Shown: piece after piece, positions 54,051-63,200 of the stretch | Layout: each line of letters starts with the position of its first letter | Numbering within the stretch: position 1 is the stretch's first letter | Program-made: the position numbers and the translations under genes | Source: Chitinophaga sp. CF118 | GTDB lineage: Bacteria > Bacteroidota > Bacteroidia > Chitinophagales > Chitinophagaceae | DNA: 64,000 nucleotides | Assembly (NCBI RefSeq): GCF_900112615.1 | Contig: NZ_FOMK01000005.1 | Span: forward strand, 310,001-374,000 | Direction: 5' to 3' | Notes under the pieces: generated by a model | What the model was told of the DNA's origin: nothing | What the model saw: only the letters and a program-made list of their open reading frames with translations | Databases searched by the model: none

Positions 54051-55067
54051 ATGAAATTGCTACATCAGCTCATAGCCACACAAAAGAAGATTCAACCGAC
54101 AGTAACGGCGGTTGAAAAGATCACGGTGCCCAAAGCCCTGATACAATCCCGTGGCATCGAGAACTGGGTGAAAGTAGCAAACTGCACTGCACAAGGAGCA
54201 AAATTGGGAAATGTGCTTAAAACTGCTCGTGTTCCAAATAAGGCATTGTACAATATGAGCTATTGGGACAAAACCAGATCATTACATCATGGGGGGGCAA
54301 CGAAAACCCTACAGCGTAATATCAATGCTGCGCAAGCTTATTATGATCAGTTTAGTGGCTATAAAACCTGGGACCACTATATTGAGCATTTATATCCGAT
54401 TAACTCGATATTAGGTAATATAGTCACTGGGTATACCGGTGCCTTTAAGACCCTAACAACCGCTAATATTGCCTTTGCTGAGCCCTTTGCTCGGCTGTTA
54501 AATTATTTCTTCGTTTGTCGCCCATTCAGAAGCCCAAAGGGAATTGAAGCGCTGAGTTGCGAGCTTTTGGAAGATGGAAAGAATGGCAGATTAAAACACC
54601 AGGTGGCAGGAGATAGGCGGAAGTATTTAACGCCTGCGATATTTGAACTTTTGCCCGAACCTCTGGAATTAAGCATTCTAACTGATCCCATTCATGAAGA
54701 GGATTGGGGTCTTGTGCGAGGTGAGGGTCAGGACGGAGGAACAACTCTTATCGAAACGCTCACAGCTCAGTTCTGGAAGATAGAAACTGCTATTGAGGAG
54801 CAGGTGGAAAAGCTACAGAAGAAGATTAGACGCCAGATTAAGTGGGCCTATAAGCAGCTGCAACAATTAACTACGGACGTACGGTCTTTTATCCGTACAA
54901 TCATAAGATCTATGCGCATCACCCCATTTGATGGAAAAGACAGTGATAGTGATTTCGTTACAACAAACATTGGAAACGGAATAACATTTAATCACTTTAA
55001 ATTTATCATCAAATGTCAGATAAGCAGGAACAGCAGCAATTGGTTGAACACGCCATCGCTAAATTAG
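54051..55067 (+). CDS. Unrecognised protein heading an XRE-linked module
   Basis: 338 residues. The N-terminal half (about 1-130) is basic and helix-rich, with tracts such as KTLQRNINAAQAYYDQF; the middle is IEALSCELLEDGKNGRLKHQ; residues about 250-300 form a strongly charged coiled coil (IEEQVEKLQKKIRRQIKWAYKQL). No known catalytic motif. Its 3' end overlaps the next small gene by 55 nt, and a helix-turn-helix gene follows, so the three are probably one unit. Function unknown. Confidence 0.65.
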   Translation: MKLLHQLIATQKKIQPTVTAVEKITVPKALIQSRGIENWVKVANCTAQGAKLGNVLKTARVPNKALYNMSYWDKTRSLHHGGATKTLQRNINAAQAYYDQFSGYKTWDHYIEHLYPINSILGNIVTGYTGAFKTLTTANIAFAEPFARLLNYFFVCRPFRSPKGIEALSCELLEDGKNGRLKHQVAGDRRKYLTPAIFELLPEPLELSILTDPIHEEDWGLVRGEGQDGGTTLIETLTAQFWKIETAIEEQVEKLQKKIRRQIKWAYKQLQQLTTDVRSFIRTIIRSMRITPFDGKDSDSDFVTTNIGNGITFNHFKFIIKCQISRNSSNWLNTPSLN

Positions 55068-55228
55068 AAAGTAAAGGCCCACTTAATGGAGTGGACACAG
55101 AGATATATAAAGACCTGATAGCACTCAGGGAAAAGATAAAAATGAAGTCTTATAGGGTGGACTGGAACGGTTTCTGGAATGTAATCCTCCATCTGATCGA
55201 TAAGGGTTCAGATTTCTTTGATAATTAA
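55013..55228 (+). CDS. Small protein of the XRE module
   Basis: 71 residues, acidic: MSDKQEQQQLVEHAIAKLES then a Tyr-rich helix and the ending VDWNGFWNVILHLIDKGSDFFDN. It overlaps the 3' end of the preceding gene by 55 nt in another frame and ends 13 nt before the XRE gene. Could be a small partner or antidote of the 338-residue protein; unproven. Confidence 0.6.
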   Translation: MSDKQEQQQLVEHAIAKLESKGPLNGVDTEIYKDLIALREKIKMKSYRVDWNGFWNVILHLIDKGSDFFDN

Positions 55229-55241
55229 AAAATCTAAACAT

Positions 55242-55532
55242 ATGAATTGGGGAGACGCTGTTGCAACAATTAGAAGGAAACATGGCATGAAGCAACTTGA
55301 ACTGGCTGAAAAAACAGGACTGTCAGCATCTGCTATTTCCCTTATTGAAAGTGGGAAGAAAAACCCCAGCGAGGAAACACTGGACAAAATAGCAAAGGTG
55401 TTTAAAACCGATCCGGCATTCATAGCGCTGGTGGCTATTAACCCAGAGACGGACATGAATGAAGAGGCAAGGGAAAAATTCAATGATCTCTTCCCTAATT
55501 TCCAGCAGCGTATTCTGCAGTTCATAAAATAG
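55242..55532 (+). CDS. XRE-family helix-turn-helix regulator
   Basis: 96 residues from the ATG at 55242 (MNWGDAVATIRRKHGMKQLEL); the longer open frame from 55218 is not used. The HTH is residues about 5-60 (LAEKTGLSASAISLIESGKKNPSEETLDKIA). The C-terminal tail ends in FPNFQQRILQFIK. Probable repressor of its own module, with the TACCTAC cluster as candidate operators. Followed by a terminator. Confidence 0.85.
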   Translation: MNWGDAVATIRRKHGMKQLELAEKTGLSASAISLIESGKKNPSEETLDKIAKVFKTDPAFIALVAINPETDMNEEAREKFNDLFPNFQQRILQFIK

Positions 55533-55546
55533 CTAATGCATAAACG

Positions 55547-55590
55547 AAAATGCCCGGTGGAGAGATACGCTTCTTCATGCCGGGCTTTTC
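55547..55590 (+). terminator. Terminator after the XRE gene
   Basis: GCCCGG/CCGGGC stem with A/T extension and a 22-nt loop, then TTTTCTTT, 14 nt after the XRE stop. Confidence 0.75.
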
Positions 55591-55614
55591 TTTATCCGTA
55601 TTGTTACTGCAGCT

Positions 55615-55803
55615 TCATAAACGCTTATTCACTTCCAACACTTTATTCAGATCGCTTTCAACCGAGAAATTCAGTTCCGGCCACAGCTTATAAAAATATT
55701 CCACTTCGCATGCCAATACTATGAATACTTTGCTTTCAATAAATATATGATGACCATGATAGAGAGTGATTCAGAACTAAAAATAATTTTCCGTCTCTTC
55801 CAT
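55615..55803 (-). pseudogene. Decayed small ORF
   Basis: Minus-strand frame starting MEETENYF at 55803, then two in-frame stops (TAG, TGA at 55771-55773), then 51 sense codons reading through ESKVFIVLACEVEYF and KLWPELNFSVESDLNKVLE to a TGA at 55615-55617. The coding-like second part and conserved frame suggest a small gene broken by point mutation; the family is not recognised. Confidence 0.5.
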
Positions 55804-55920
55804 GTCTACAAGCGCAAAAATTAATGCCCAGCTGCTAATTTAGCAGAAGGGATGAAACTTATCCCAATCCGTTTTAACTTCTTTAAGATAAAATAAAAGG
55901 GGACTGAACGCTCCACACTA

Positions 55921-56145
55921 TTAAAAAGCCTTACCAGTAAGTAACCTCTTTAACTCATCATATTTTTCTTTCGTCAGTTCTGTAAGAGGTTCTATTAATG
56001 TTACAGCAGCTCCATGATGTAGACTTCTCAGTAGATCTTTCAAAGTATTAGGATTATAGGGTTTAGTTGAATCATAAAGATACCAATGTCCAGAAGATCC
56101 ATTACCTGGTTCATGTAACAAATAACTCACTTGATAATAATGCAT
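55921..56145 (-). CDS. Hypothetical small protein
   Basis: 74 residues: MHYYQVSYLLHEPGNGSSGH at the start and a Leu/Lys helix LTELTKEKYDELKRLLTG at the end. No signal peptide. ATG with AT-rich codon use like the rest of the islet. Not recognised. Confidence 0.5.
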   Translation of the reverse strand: MHYYQVSYLLHEPGNGSSGHWYLYDSTKPYNPNTLKDLLRSLHHGAAVTLIEPLTELTKEKYDELKRLLTGKAF

Positions 56146-56377
56146 AACAGTGGTTTTTATCTATTAAATATAACCCAATATGGACAATTCAAAGATATAA
56201 TGGACATATAAGAAATCGCGATCGATTAGGCCTTGAAAAGATATATAGACTATTACATTGCTCTGGATACGGAAAATGGAAAGGGGATTCTATATAAATG
56301 AAGGGGCTTCTGGTAGTGAAAATATTTCAGAGATAGGGGATGTTAAGAACATTGCAAATGATAAGTTTGAGCATAAA

Positions 56378-56599
56378 TTATATTTCCTGCCCCCAATCAA
56401 CTAATGCAACAGCTTTGCCCTCAATTAGTCGATAGTCAGATTCTAATAGTTTAATATCATGGTATGCCCATAATATTGCATTGTCCTTATCAAAAGAAAA
56501 GTAGATTTTATTATCTCCCTTTTTTATGCAAGTAACCAAATCAAGGTTTACTAACCTTCCGAATTCTTGTTCTTCTGAAGATTTTACAAATATTGCCAT
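56378..56599 (-). CDS. Hypothetical small protein
   Basis: 73 residues: MAIFVKSSEEQEFGRLVNLD, then a strand-rich acidic part (KIYFSFDKDNAILWAYHDIKLLE) and ending GQEI. Soluble. Unknown; could be another immunity-sized protein. Confidence 0.5.
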   Translation of the reverse strand: MAIFVKSSEEQEFGRLVNLDLVTCIKKGDNKIYFSFDKDNAILWAYHDIKLLESDYRLIEGKAVALVDWGQEI

Positions 56600-57249
56600 A
56601 TAAAATATTTTGATACTAAATATACGAAAAATGGAACGACAAGACCAATAGAGCTAGTACCTGTAAGAACAGGGTGTGATTATGAAAACACCCTTCTAGC
56701 ACATGAGGACAAAGTCGGGTCCGAACTGAAAGTATTATCCGGTATGCTGGAAGGTAATCAAGGTATAAATTCCTGAATTATAAACAAGCTCTGCTACAAT
56801 ACCGATAAGTTATAGACCTTGTCAATCTATTTTCGAATTTATTAGCAGCAACAGGTACCATTCTTATAACAATAGAAAAAGGGAAACTTGGAAAGAATGT
56901 ATTTAATTAAAAAATATAAAGCAGTTAAGTCTTACATGATTTTATTCAAATAATTGAAAATCAATAATTTAATATGAATTTTAATTCTTATAGCAATAGA
57001 AAAAGGGATTCCATGAATAATTTAAATTCACTTTTTTGACTAAAAGGTGATAAATTGCCTTCAAACAAATAGGCTGAGAGCTTCCGACTCCCAGCCATTT
57101 GTTAAACTACTAGAAATGATCATGTAAAAGGATCAAAACTGGTACGGCCTTTAGGACTAACTCCACCAGAGTTTTCCACGGGAATTTAGGCTGATTCCCT
57201 CGTATAGATTTTCGCATATATTCTACCATTTGTAGGTAGTACCATCTTT
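56600..57249. other. Gene-poor decayed region
   Basis: 650 nt. A plus-strand coding-looking fragment without a start codon runs from about 56620 to 56776 (ends LSGMLEGNQGINS then TGA), so it may be a gene remnant. A 24-bp direct repeat, TTCTTATA(A/G)CAATAGAAAAA then GGGA, is at 56861-56884 and 56985-57008. A weak ACAAAT...ATTTGT hairpin around a CTGGGAG core lies near 57065-57102. No complete gene. Confidence 0.45.
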
Positions 57250-57290
57250 AAATCCGTTTGTCTGAAAAGGCTAAACGGATTTTATTTATT
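57250..57290 (+). terminator. Intrinsic-type terminator
   Basis: 10-bp stem AAATCCGTTT/AAACGGATTT, 13-nt loop, T-rich tail TTTATTTATTT. No complete gene lies just upstream on this strand, consistent with a lost gene. Confidence 0.75.
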
Positions 57291-57410
57291 TACTATTTAT
57301 GCTAAACTACACTTTAAAGATTTTCTTTTTGTTATTCCAATGTTAAAGAACAACTTAACTTTTGCGGATAGCTACTGCCCAATATATCCAAACACTATGC
57401 TACAGCGAAT

Positions 57411-57794
57411 TTGAGCGAAAAGCAACAAAGCATTGGGGCGGTATTTCCTGAAAAATTAGTTTTTGAGAAAGATTCATATCGAACTAAGAGGGCAAATGAT
57501 GTTATTTGTTGTATATGTAAGCCAGCAAAGGGTTTTGGCGAGTTTGTAAAACAAGAAAACTCTAGATTTTCAGAGCTTTCTTGTTTTGTAGAGCCAGAAG
57601 GATTCCTATTTATGGTTCCTGTAGGAGAAGACGTTATAATTGAAACAGACTCGTGTTTGGAAAGCGTAGAACTCAGGTATTCTATTGATATTGATGGAGT
57701 AACAATAGGTGTAATAAATGACGAGAATAATTATGAGTTTTATACAAAGGGGAAGATGTATTTAAAGAATTCCTTTGATTCTTATTTAGGATAA
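57411..57794 (+). CDS. Small protein with EPxGxxFMxP motif
   Basis: 127 residues from a TTG start (SEKQQSIGAVFPEKLVFEK follows); the only nearby ATG (57397) hits a stop after five codons. The core FVEPEGFLFMVPVGEDVIIE (about 62-81) lines up with AFEPVGETFMLPPNDQLQFL in the next gene, so the two are related. Small strand-rich proteins with an EPWGxxYxxPPG-like motif are often found as orphan genes; an immunity role is inference. Confidence 0.6.
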   Translation: MSEKQQSIGAVFPEKLVFEKDSYRTKRANDVICCICKPAKGFGEFVKQENSRFSELSCFVEPEGFLFMVPVGEDVIIETDSCLESVELRYSIDIDGVTIGVINDENNYEFYTKGKMYLKNSFDSYLG

Positions 57795-57858
57795 TAAGCT
57801 GCAGGTACTTTCCGGCAGGGGATAAATACTATGAACCTCCTCACATTATTTAAATAAA

Positions 57859-58113
57859 ATGAAAAGCTTTAAATTATCAAATAGTACTAATAACAATATG
57901 TTAATTGCCTTTGAACCTGTTGGAGAAACTTTTATGCTACCTCCAAATGATCAACTTCAATTTTTGATTTCTGAAGAGGAAATGGGATTAGGTACGGATA
58001 GTTTGGAAATACAAATTAAATTGGATGAGAAAAAAGAGAATCTTAGCGTTAGCGTTTGGTCTGAAAAGAATGCATTTCAGGCATTTTATAACGGGCTGCC
58101 AGTAAGTCTCTAA
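57859..58113 (+). CDS. Small protein with EPxGxxFMxP motif, paralogue
   Basis: 84 residues starting MKSFKLSNSTNNNMLIAFEP. Shares the EPxGxxFMxP motif and following strand pattern with the preceding gene but is 43 residues shorter, lacking that gene's N-terminal part. AT-rich codons. Function unknown. Confidence 0.65.
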   Translation: MKSFKLSNSTNNNMLIAFEPVGETFMLPPNDQLQFLISEEEMGLGTDSLEIQIKLDEKKENLSVSVWSEKNAFQAFYNGLPVSL

Positions 58114-58159
58114 CTAATTCTTGTGAGCAATCATTTGTAGCGTTTATTTTATAATCCGC

Positions 58160-58189
58160 TTTGTTCATCCGGACATTTTTGTATTTTTA
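58160..58189 (+). promoter_or_regulatory. Possible ECF sigma gene promoter
   Basis: TTTG (58160-58163), 18-nt spacer, TATTTTTA (58182-58189, one mismatch to TAnnTTTG), 44 nt upstream of the chosen start. Confidence 0.35.
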
Positions 58190-58233
58190 GGTAAGGGGGA
58201 GTATTTTACCTATTTTGCCAAGGGGTGTTCAGT

Positions 58234-58809
58234 ATGTATAACTGCGAGCATAAGGACAATGAACTGTTGCAACGGATAGCTGCCGGAGACGAAGCTGCCT
58301 TTGCTGAGTTATTCCACGCCAACCATAACAGGTTAGGTGGCTTTGTGCTGGGGTGGACTAAATCTGCAGCCCTTACAGAAGAGATTGTCCAGGATGTATT
58401 TATGAAGATCTGGACGCAGCGGGAACGCTTGCTGGAAGTAAGACAAATCGAAAGTTACCTGTATATATTAGCCCGTAATGAGACATTTAACTGTCTGCGG
58501 CAGATTGCCCGGGAACGCGTACGTCGTGAAACCTGGGAACATGAGCAGGAAGTTGTTCCCGAAGTAGCAGATGAGAACGATTATACCCCACTAATAGAAC
58601 AGGCAGTCGCCAAATTGCCTACCCAACAAAAAAAGGTGTACCTCCTGAAACAGCATCACCGTATGGCATATGCAGAGATAAGCCGGCATATGCAGATATC
58701 TCCTGAAACCGCCCGTAAACATTTGTCAGCCGCTTTGCGCTCAATCACTACCTATGTGCGCGCCCATCTCCACCACATCATTTTATTCATCCTTTTCAGA
58801 ATTTTTTAA
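58234..58809 (+). CDS. ECF RNA polymerase sigma factor (FecI-like)
   Basis: 191 residues from the ATG at 58234 (MYNCEHKDNELLQRIAAGDE); the open frame begins with GTG three codons earlier. Sigma region 2 (AFAELFHANHNRLGGFVLGW through VFMKIWTQRE) and region 4 (LPTQQKKVYLLKQHHRMAYAEI then SRHMQISPETARKHLSAAL) are complete. Drives transcription of the adjoining SusC/SusD genes when released by FecR. Confidence 0.92.
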   Translation: MYNCEHKDNELLQRIAAGDEAAFAELFHANHNRLGGFVLGWTKSAALTEEIVQDVFMKIWTQRERLLEVRQIESYLYILARNETFNCLRQIARERVRRETWEHEQEVVPEVADENDYTPLIEQAVAKLPTQQKKVYLLKQHHRMAYAEISRHMQISPETARKHLSAALRSITTYVRAHLHHIILFILFRIF

Positions 58810-58882
58810 AAAAAACAGAAACGGACTACCCGGTTTTGTTTTTATTGGTGTCTTTAATATGTAAGGAACCAAAATCACTATC

Positions 58883-60049
58883 ATGTCTGACCAGTTATTA
58901 GAAGATCTAATGCGCCGTTATTTTAATGGTACAGTGACTCCGCAGGAGGAGGAAGAACTGATGCAACTGCTTGCGGACAGCAAAAATGAAGATGCTTTGA
59001 AAGCTGTGATGGATGATGTGTGGCAGGAAACAAGAAACATTCCTCCTGTTTATACCGAAGAGCAAAGCCAGAAACTACTACACGAAATAATTTCAGTAAA
59101 ACATATTTCAGGACGTAACAGGAAGATTTGGTGGGGCAGTGCTGCTGCCGCAGTATTATTGCTAATACTGGCTGGAGGCCGGTGGCTCATACATCCTGAC
59201 AACAAACAACAACTTTTAGGGCAGAAATCCGGCAATGTGTCTGATATTGCTCCCGGTGGTAATAAAGCCACTCTTACTCTCGCAAATGGAAACGTAATTG
59301 TGCTGGAAGATGCGCAGAACGGTGCATTAAGCAAACAGGGAACAGTTACAGTGATCAAATTGAAAAGCGGTCAGCTGGCATATAATAATGGCCACGAATC
59401 TGCCAGCGGGGAACCGGCAGCAATGAATACCCTTTCTACTCCACGTGGCGGACAATATCAGGTAACCCTGCCTGATGGTACAATTGTATGGTTGAACTCT
59501 GCGAGCAGTATCACTTTTCCTACCGCTTTTACGGGCAAAACCAGGCAGGTACAGTTGAAGGGGGAAGCATATTTTGAAGTTGCCACAAATGCACAGCAGC
59601 CCTTTATGGTCAAGGTGAATAAGATGGAAGTGCAGGTATTAGGTACAAGTTTTAACCTGATGGCCTATGCAGATGAGCAGGCCATCAAAACAACATTGGT
59701 AGATGGCGCAGTGAAAGTGAAACAGGAAAATAAAGATGTGGTGCTAAAACCGGGACAACAGGCACAACTAGACGACAACGGAGATATGAAAGTAGTAAAG
59801 GCTGATCTCGATGCCACAATCGCATGGAAGAACGGACTTTTTACTTTTAACGATGCCACTATAGAAGATGTAATGCGTCAGCTGGGCCGATGGTATGATA
59901 TGGAGATTGTTTATCCTGAGGGCATTCCACAAGATCACTTCCGGGGGGAAATGTTCAGGAATGAAAACATGTCTTCTGTATTAAAGATCCTGGAAGCAAG
60001 CGGCGTGAATTTAAATGTACAGGGAAGGAAGATTATCGTAAAACCATAA
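58883..60049 (+). CDS. FecR-family anti-sigma factor
   Basis: 388 residues. A cytoplasmic N-terminal sigma-binding part (about 1-80) precedes one membrane helix (about 85-102, IWWGSAAAAVLLLILAGG) and a periplasmic FecR domain (about 180-310, GGQYQVTLPDGTIVWLNSAS) and C-terminal STN-like region. It senses the TonB receptor state and controls the ECF sigma encoded 73 nt upstream. Confidence 0.93.
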   Translation: MSDQLLEDLMRRYFNGTVTPQEEEELMQLLADSKNEDALKAVMDDVWQETRNIPPVYTEEQSQKLLHEIISVKHISGRNRKIWWGSAAAAVLLLILAGGRWLIHPDNKQQLLGQKSGNVSDIAPGGNKATLTLANGNVIVLEDAQNGALSKQGTVTVIKLKSGQLAYNNGHESASGEPAAMNTLSTPRGGQYQVTLPDGTIVWLNSASSITFPTAFTGKTRQVQLKGEAYFEVATNAQQPFMVKVNKMEVQVLGTSFNLMAYADEQAIKTTLVDGAVKVKQENKDVVLKPGQQAQLDDNGDMKVVKADLDATIAWKNGLFTFNDATIEDVMRQLGRWYDMEIVYPEGIPQDHFRGEMFRNENMSSVLKILEASGVNLNVQGRKIIVKP

Positions 60050-60257
60050 TGCTGTAGAAAGGTTATTGTAAAGCGTTAGAGAAGAGCACGATTCCACCAA
60101 ATATTAAACACGTTATTCGTTATGGAAAAATCACCGTAAGAAAAGACTGCCCATATGGCGCGAAAAAGGGGCGATTGAGCCCGCCCCTGAATTGCCAGGT
60201 CATTAATTAACAATCCGCTGAGACTATTTATTACTTAAACCCTAACACTGTAAAGTT
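60050..60257. other. Gap between fecR and susC
   Basis: 208 nt with no ORF. It probably holds an ECF-type promoter for the outer membrane genes, but the motif is not known and I cannot point to one. Confidence 0.3.
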
Positions 60258-63200
60258 ATGCAATTGCATGATCAAGTGAAGGCCCATTCTTTGTCGGGGC
60301 TTTTACCAACCAGAATCGCAGCTAGCTGCAAGGGTGCCCGAATGCACCGTAAAATATTTCTCGTTATGAAACTAACTGTTTTTCTGCTCACCGTCGCCTT
60401 CCTGCAGGTTAATGCCGCAGGCTATGCACAAAAGTTGAGCTTGTCGCTTAAGGACCGTCCGCTGGAGGATGTGTTCCGGGAGATCAAAAAGAAGACCGGC
60501 TACACCTTCTTTTATAAACTGCAAATGTTGCAGCAGGCAAAAAAGGTAAGTGTAAGCGTTGAGAATGAAGATCTGCACGAAGTACTGGACATCATATTCA
60601 AAGATCAGCCACTTACCTATGAGATGGTAAATAAAACAGTGGTGGTAAAGGCTAAGCTGGCCGGGAGCGCCGGCACTATGGTGGTACAACCTGCAGCCGC
60701 ACCTGCATTGACCGTAGTGGGTAAAGTAACTGATGATAAAGGGAGCCCCTTACCTGGTGTATCCGTACAGGTAAAAGGAACTACTAAAGGAACACAAACA
60801 AATGGCAGTGGTGAGTATACACTTAGCGGTGTAGCTGATGATGCCGTACTTGTGTTTAGCTTTATCGGTTTCAAGGCACAGGAAGTAGCTGTTGGAGGGC
60901 GTAGTAATATTGCCGTTTCCATGCTTACCAGTGCCCTGGGCCTCACCGATGTGGTGGTAGTAGGGTATGGTAGTCAGAGTAGAAAAGAACTGACCAGTGC
61001 TGTAACCTCTGTTAAAAGTGAAGATCTGAACCGTGGACCTATCAATGATCCTGCGCAATTGTTACAGGGTAAAGTATCCGGTTTGAATGTAACCAGCAGT
61101 GGGGATCCAAATAAAACATCTACGATGGTACTGCGTGGTGCATCTACATTGCGTACCGGAGCAGCACAACAACCATTTTATGTGGTAGATGGTGTACCGG
61201 GTGTAGACATCACATTGATTGCACCGGATGATATTTCCTCTATTGATGTACTGAAAGATGCTGCCGCTACTTCTATTTATGGCACACGCGCAGCGAATGG
61301 TGTAATCATGGTCACCACAAAGAGAGCGAAGAGAGGAGTTACTCAATTATCATATAGCGGCTATGTAGGTTTCGAGAAAGTGTCTAACAAAATGAAGATG
61401 ATGAATGCTTCTCAGTTGAGAGACTTTGTGACAAAGAACAGCCTTGCATTTGATCCTATCGATGACCAGGGAGGTAATACAGACTGGCAGAAAGAAGTAG
61501 AACGTAAAACCGGTGTTTCTCATAATCATAATATAGCAGTAAGCGGAGGAAGCGATAAAACTTTATATAGCGTAAGTCTTAATTATTTTAAGAAAGAGGG
61601 GATTATCAAAGGGACACAGTCGGAACGTTATAACGGTCGTTTATTCATTGAGCAAAAGGCTTTTGATGATAAGCTGAAACTGGGATTCTCTCTCAGTAAT
61701 TCAGTGACGAATTCCGACAATATTCCTAACCTGCAGGTTACTGATCTGACGAGTGCTGTAAATTCCCCGGAGAATACCAACAAAGGTTATCTGCTGGAGA
61801 ATATGGTAAAGTATTTACCGACTGTTCCTGTGTACCAGGCAGATGGCAGTCTTACAGAGAACTTTAAGCGTGAAAAGTATTTCAACCCGGTAGGCTTGCA
61901 GACCAATGCATACAGTAAGCTGCAAACCAAGGCAATGATCGCAAATGTAACTGCAGAACTGAAATTGCCTTTCGGGTTTAAATACAATCTCAGCGTGGCC
62001 TGGCAGAATGTACAAAAAACAGGAGGCACTTATTATAACAGCTATTATACGACCAACTATAATTCTTTGCTTCCTACAGGAGCCACTAATGGCCTTGCTT
62101 ACAGAACATCATTCCAGAATACCAATACTATTGCAGAAACCTACCTGACCTATGATAAGAAATTAGGCGCACATTCCATTAATGCACTGTTTGGTTATTC
62201 TTATCAGCAGGATGGCAATAACGATGGGTTCCAGAGTAATAACTACAATTTCCCTTCCGATGCGCTGGGATATTATGGCATCAGCCTTGGAAGCAGTGGA
62301 TCGGGTTACAAAGTAGACTGGGGAAATAACTATTATACCAAGCTGCGTCTTATATCGGACTTTGCCAGGTTGAATTATAATTATGCAGGTAAATATTTTT
62401 TACAGGCAGCAGTGAGACGTGACGGCTCTTCTGCTTTTGGTAAAGATAATCAGTGGGGATATTTTCCTTCCATATCTGCAGCATGGAATATTACCAGCGA
62501 AGAATTCATGAAAAGACAGCATATTGTGAGTGATCTGAAATTACGTGTAGGCTATGGCATAACAGGTAACTCCCTTGGATTTGATCCATACATTTCTAAA
62601 CTACAATATGGTGCTGCCGGTTATCTTTATTACAACGGTGCATGGGTAACTGCTATTGGTCCTTCGCAGAATGCAAACCCTGATTTGCGCTGGGAAAAGA
62701 CAGCAATGAGTAACATTGGTCTGGACTATACATTGTTAAATGGATTGATCACAGGTTCGGTAGATGTCTATAACAAGAAAACATCCGATCTGATCTGGAA
62801 TTATCCCGTATCAACCACACAATATCCTGTATCTACTTTACTTGCGAATGCAGGAACAATGACTAATAAAGGGATAGAATTCAGTATTAATGTGACGCCT
62901 GTAAAGAGTAAAGACTTTTCGTGGGTTACTTCCCTGAACGTGGCGCATAATGTAAATAATATTGAATCGATGTCTAACAGCCGGTTCAGACTGGATTCTA
63001 TTGCATTGATGCAACCAGATGGTGGCGGGCAGACAGGATCCACCCTGCAGTTGATAAAATCAGGCCATCCGGTAGGACAGTTCTTCACTTTTAAATATGC
63101 AGGTAAGGATGCAAACGGCGTTTCACAGTTCTATAATTCAAAAGGGGAAGTTACTTCGAATGTAGCTACGCTTACGAATCTGAAGGATTATTATTATGCC

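Noticed and set aside
53000..58200. Integrated phage or conjugative element
   Set aside because: No integrase, relaxase, capsid, terminase or transfer gene and no flanking tRNA or att-like duplication was seen.
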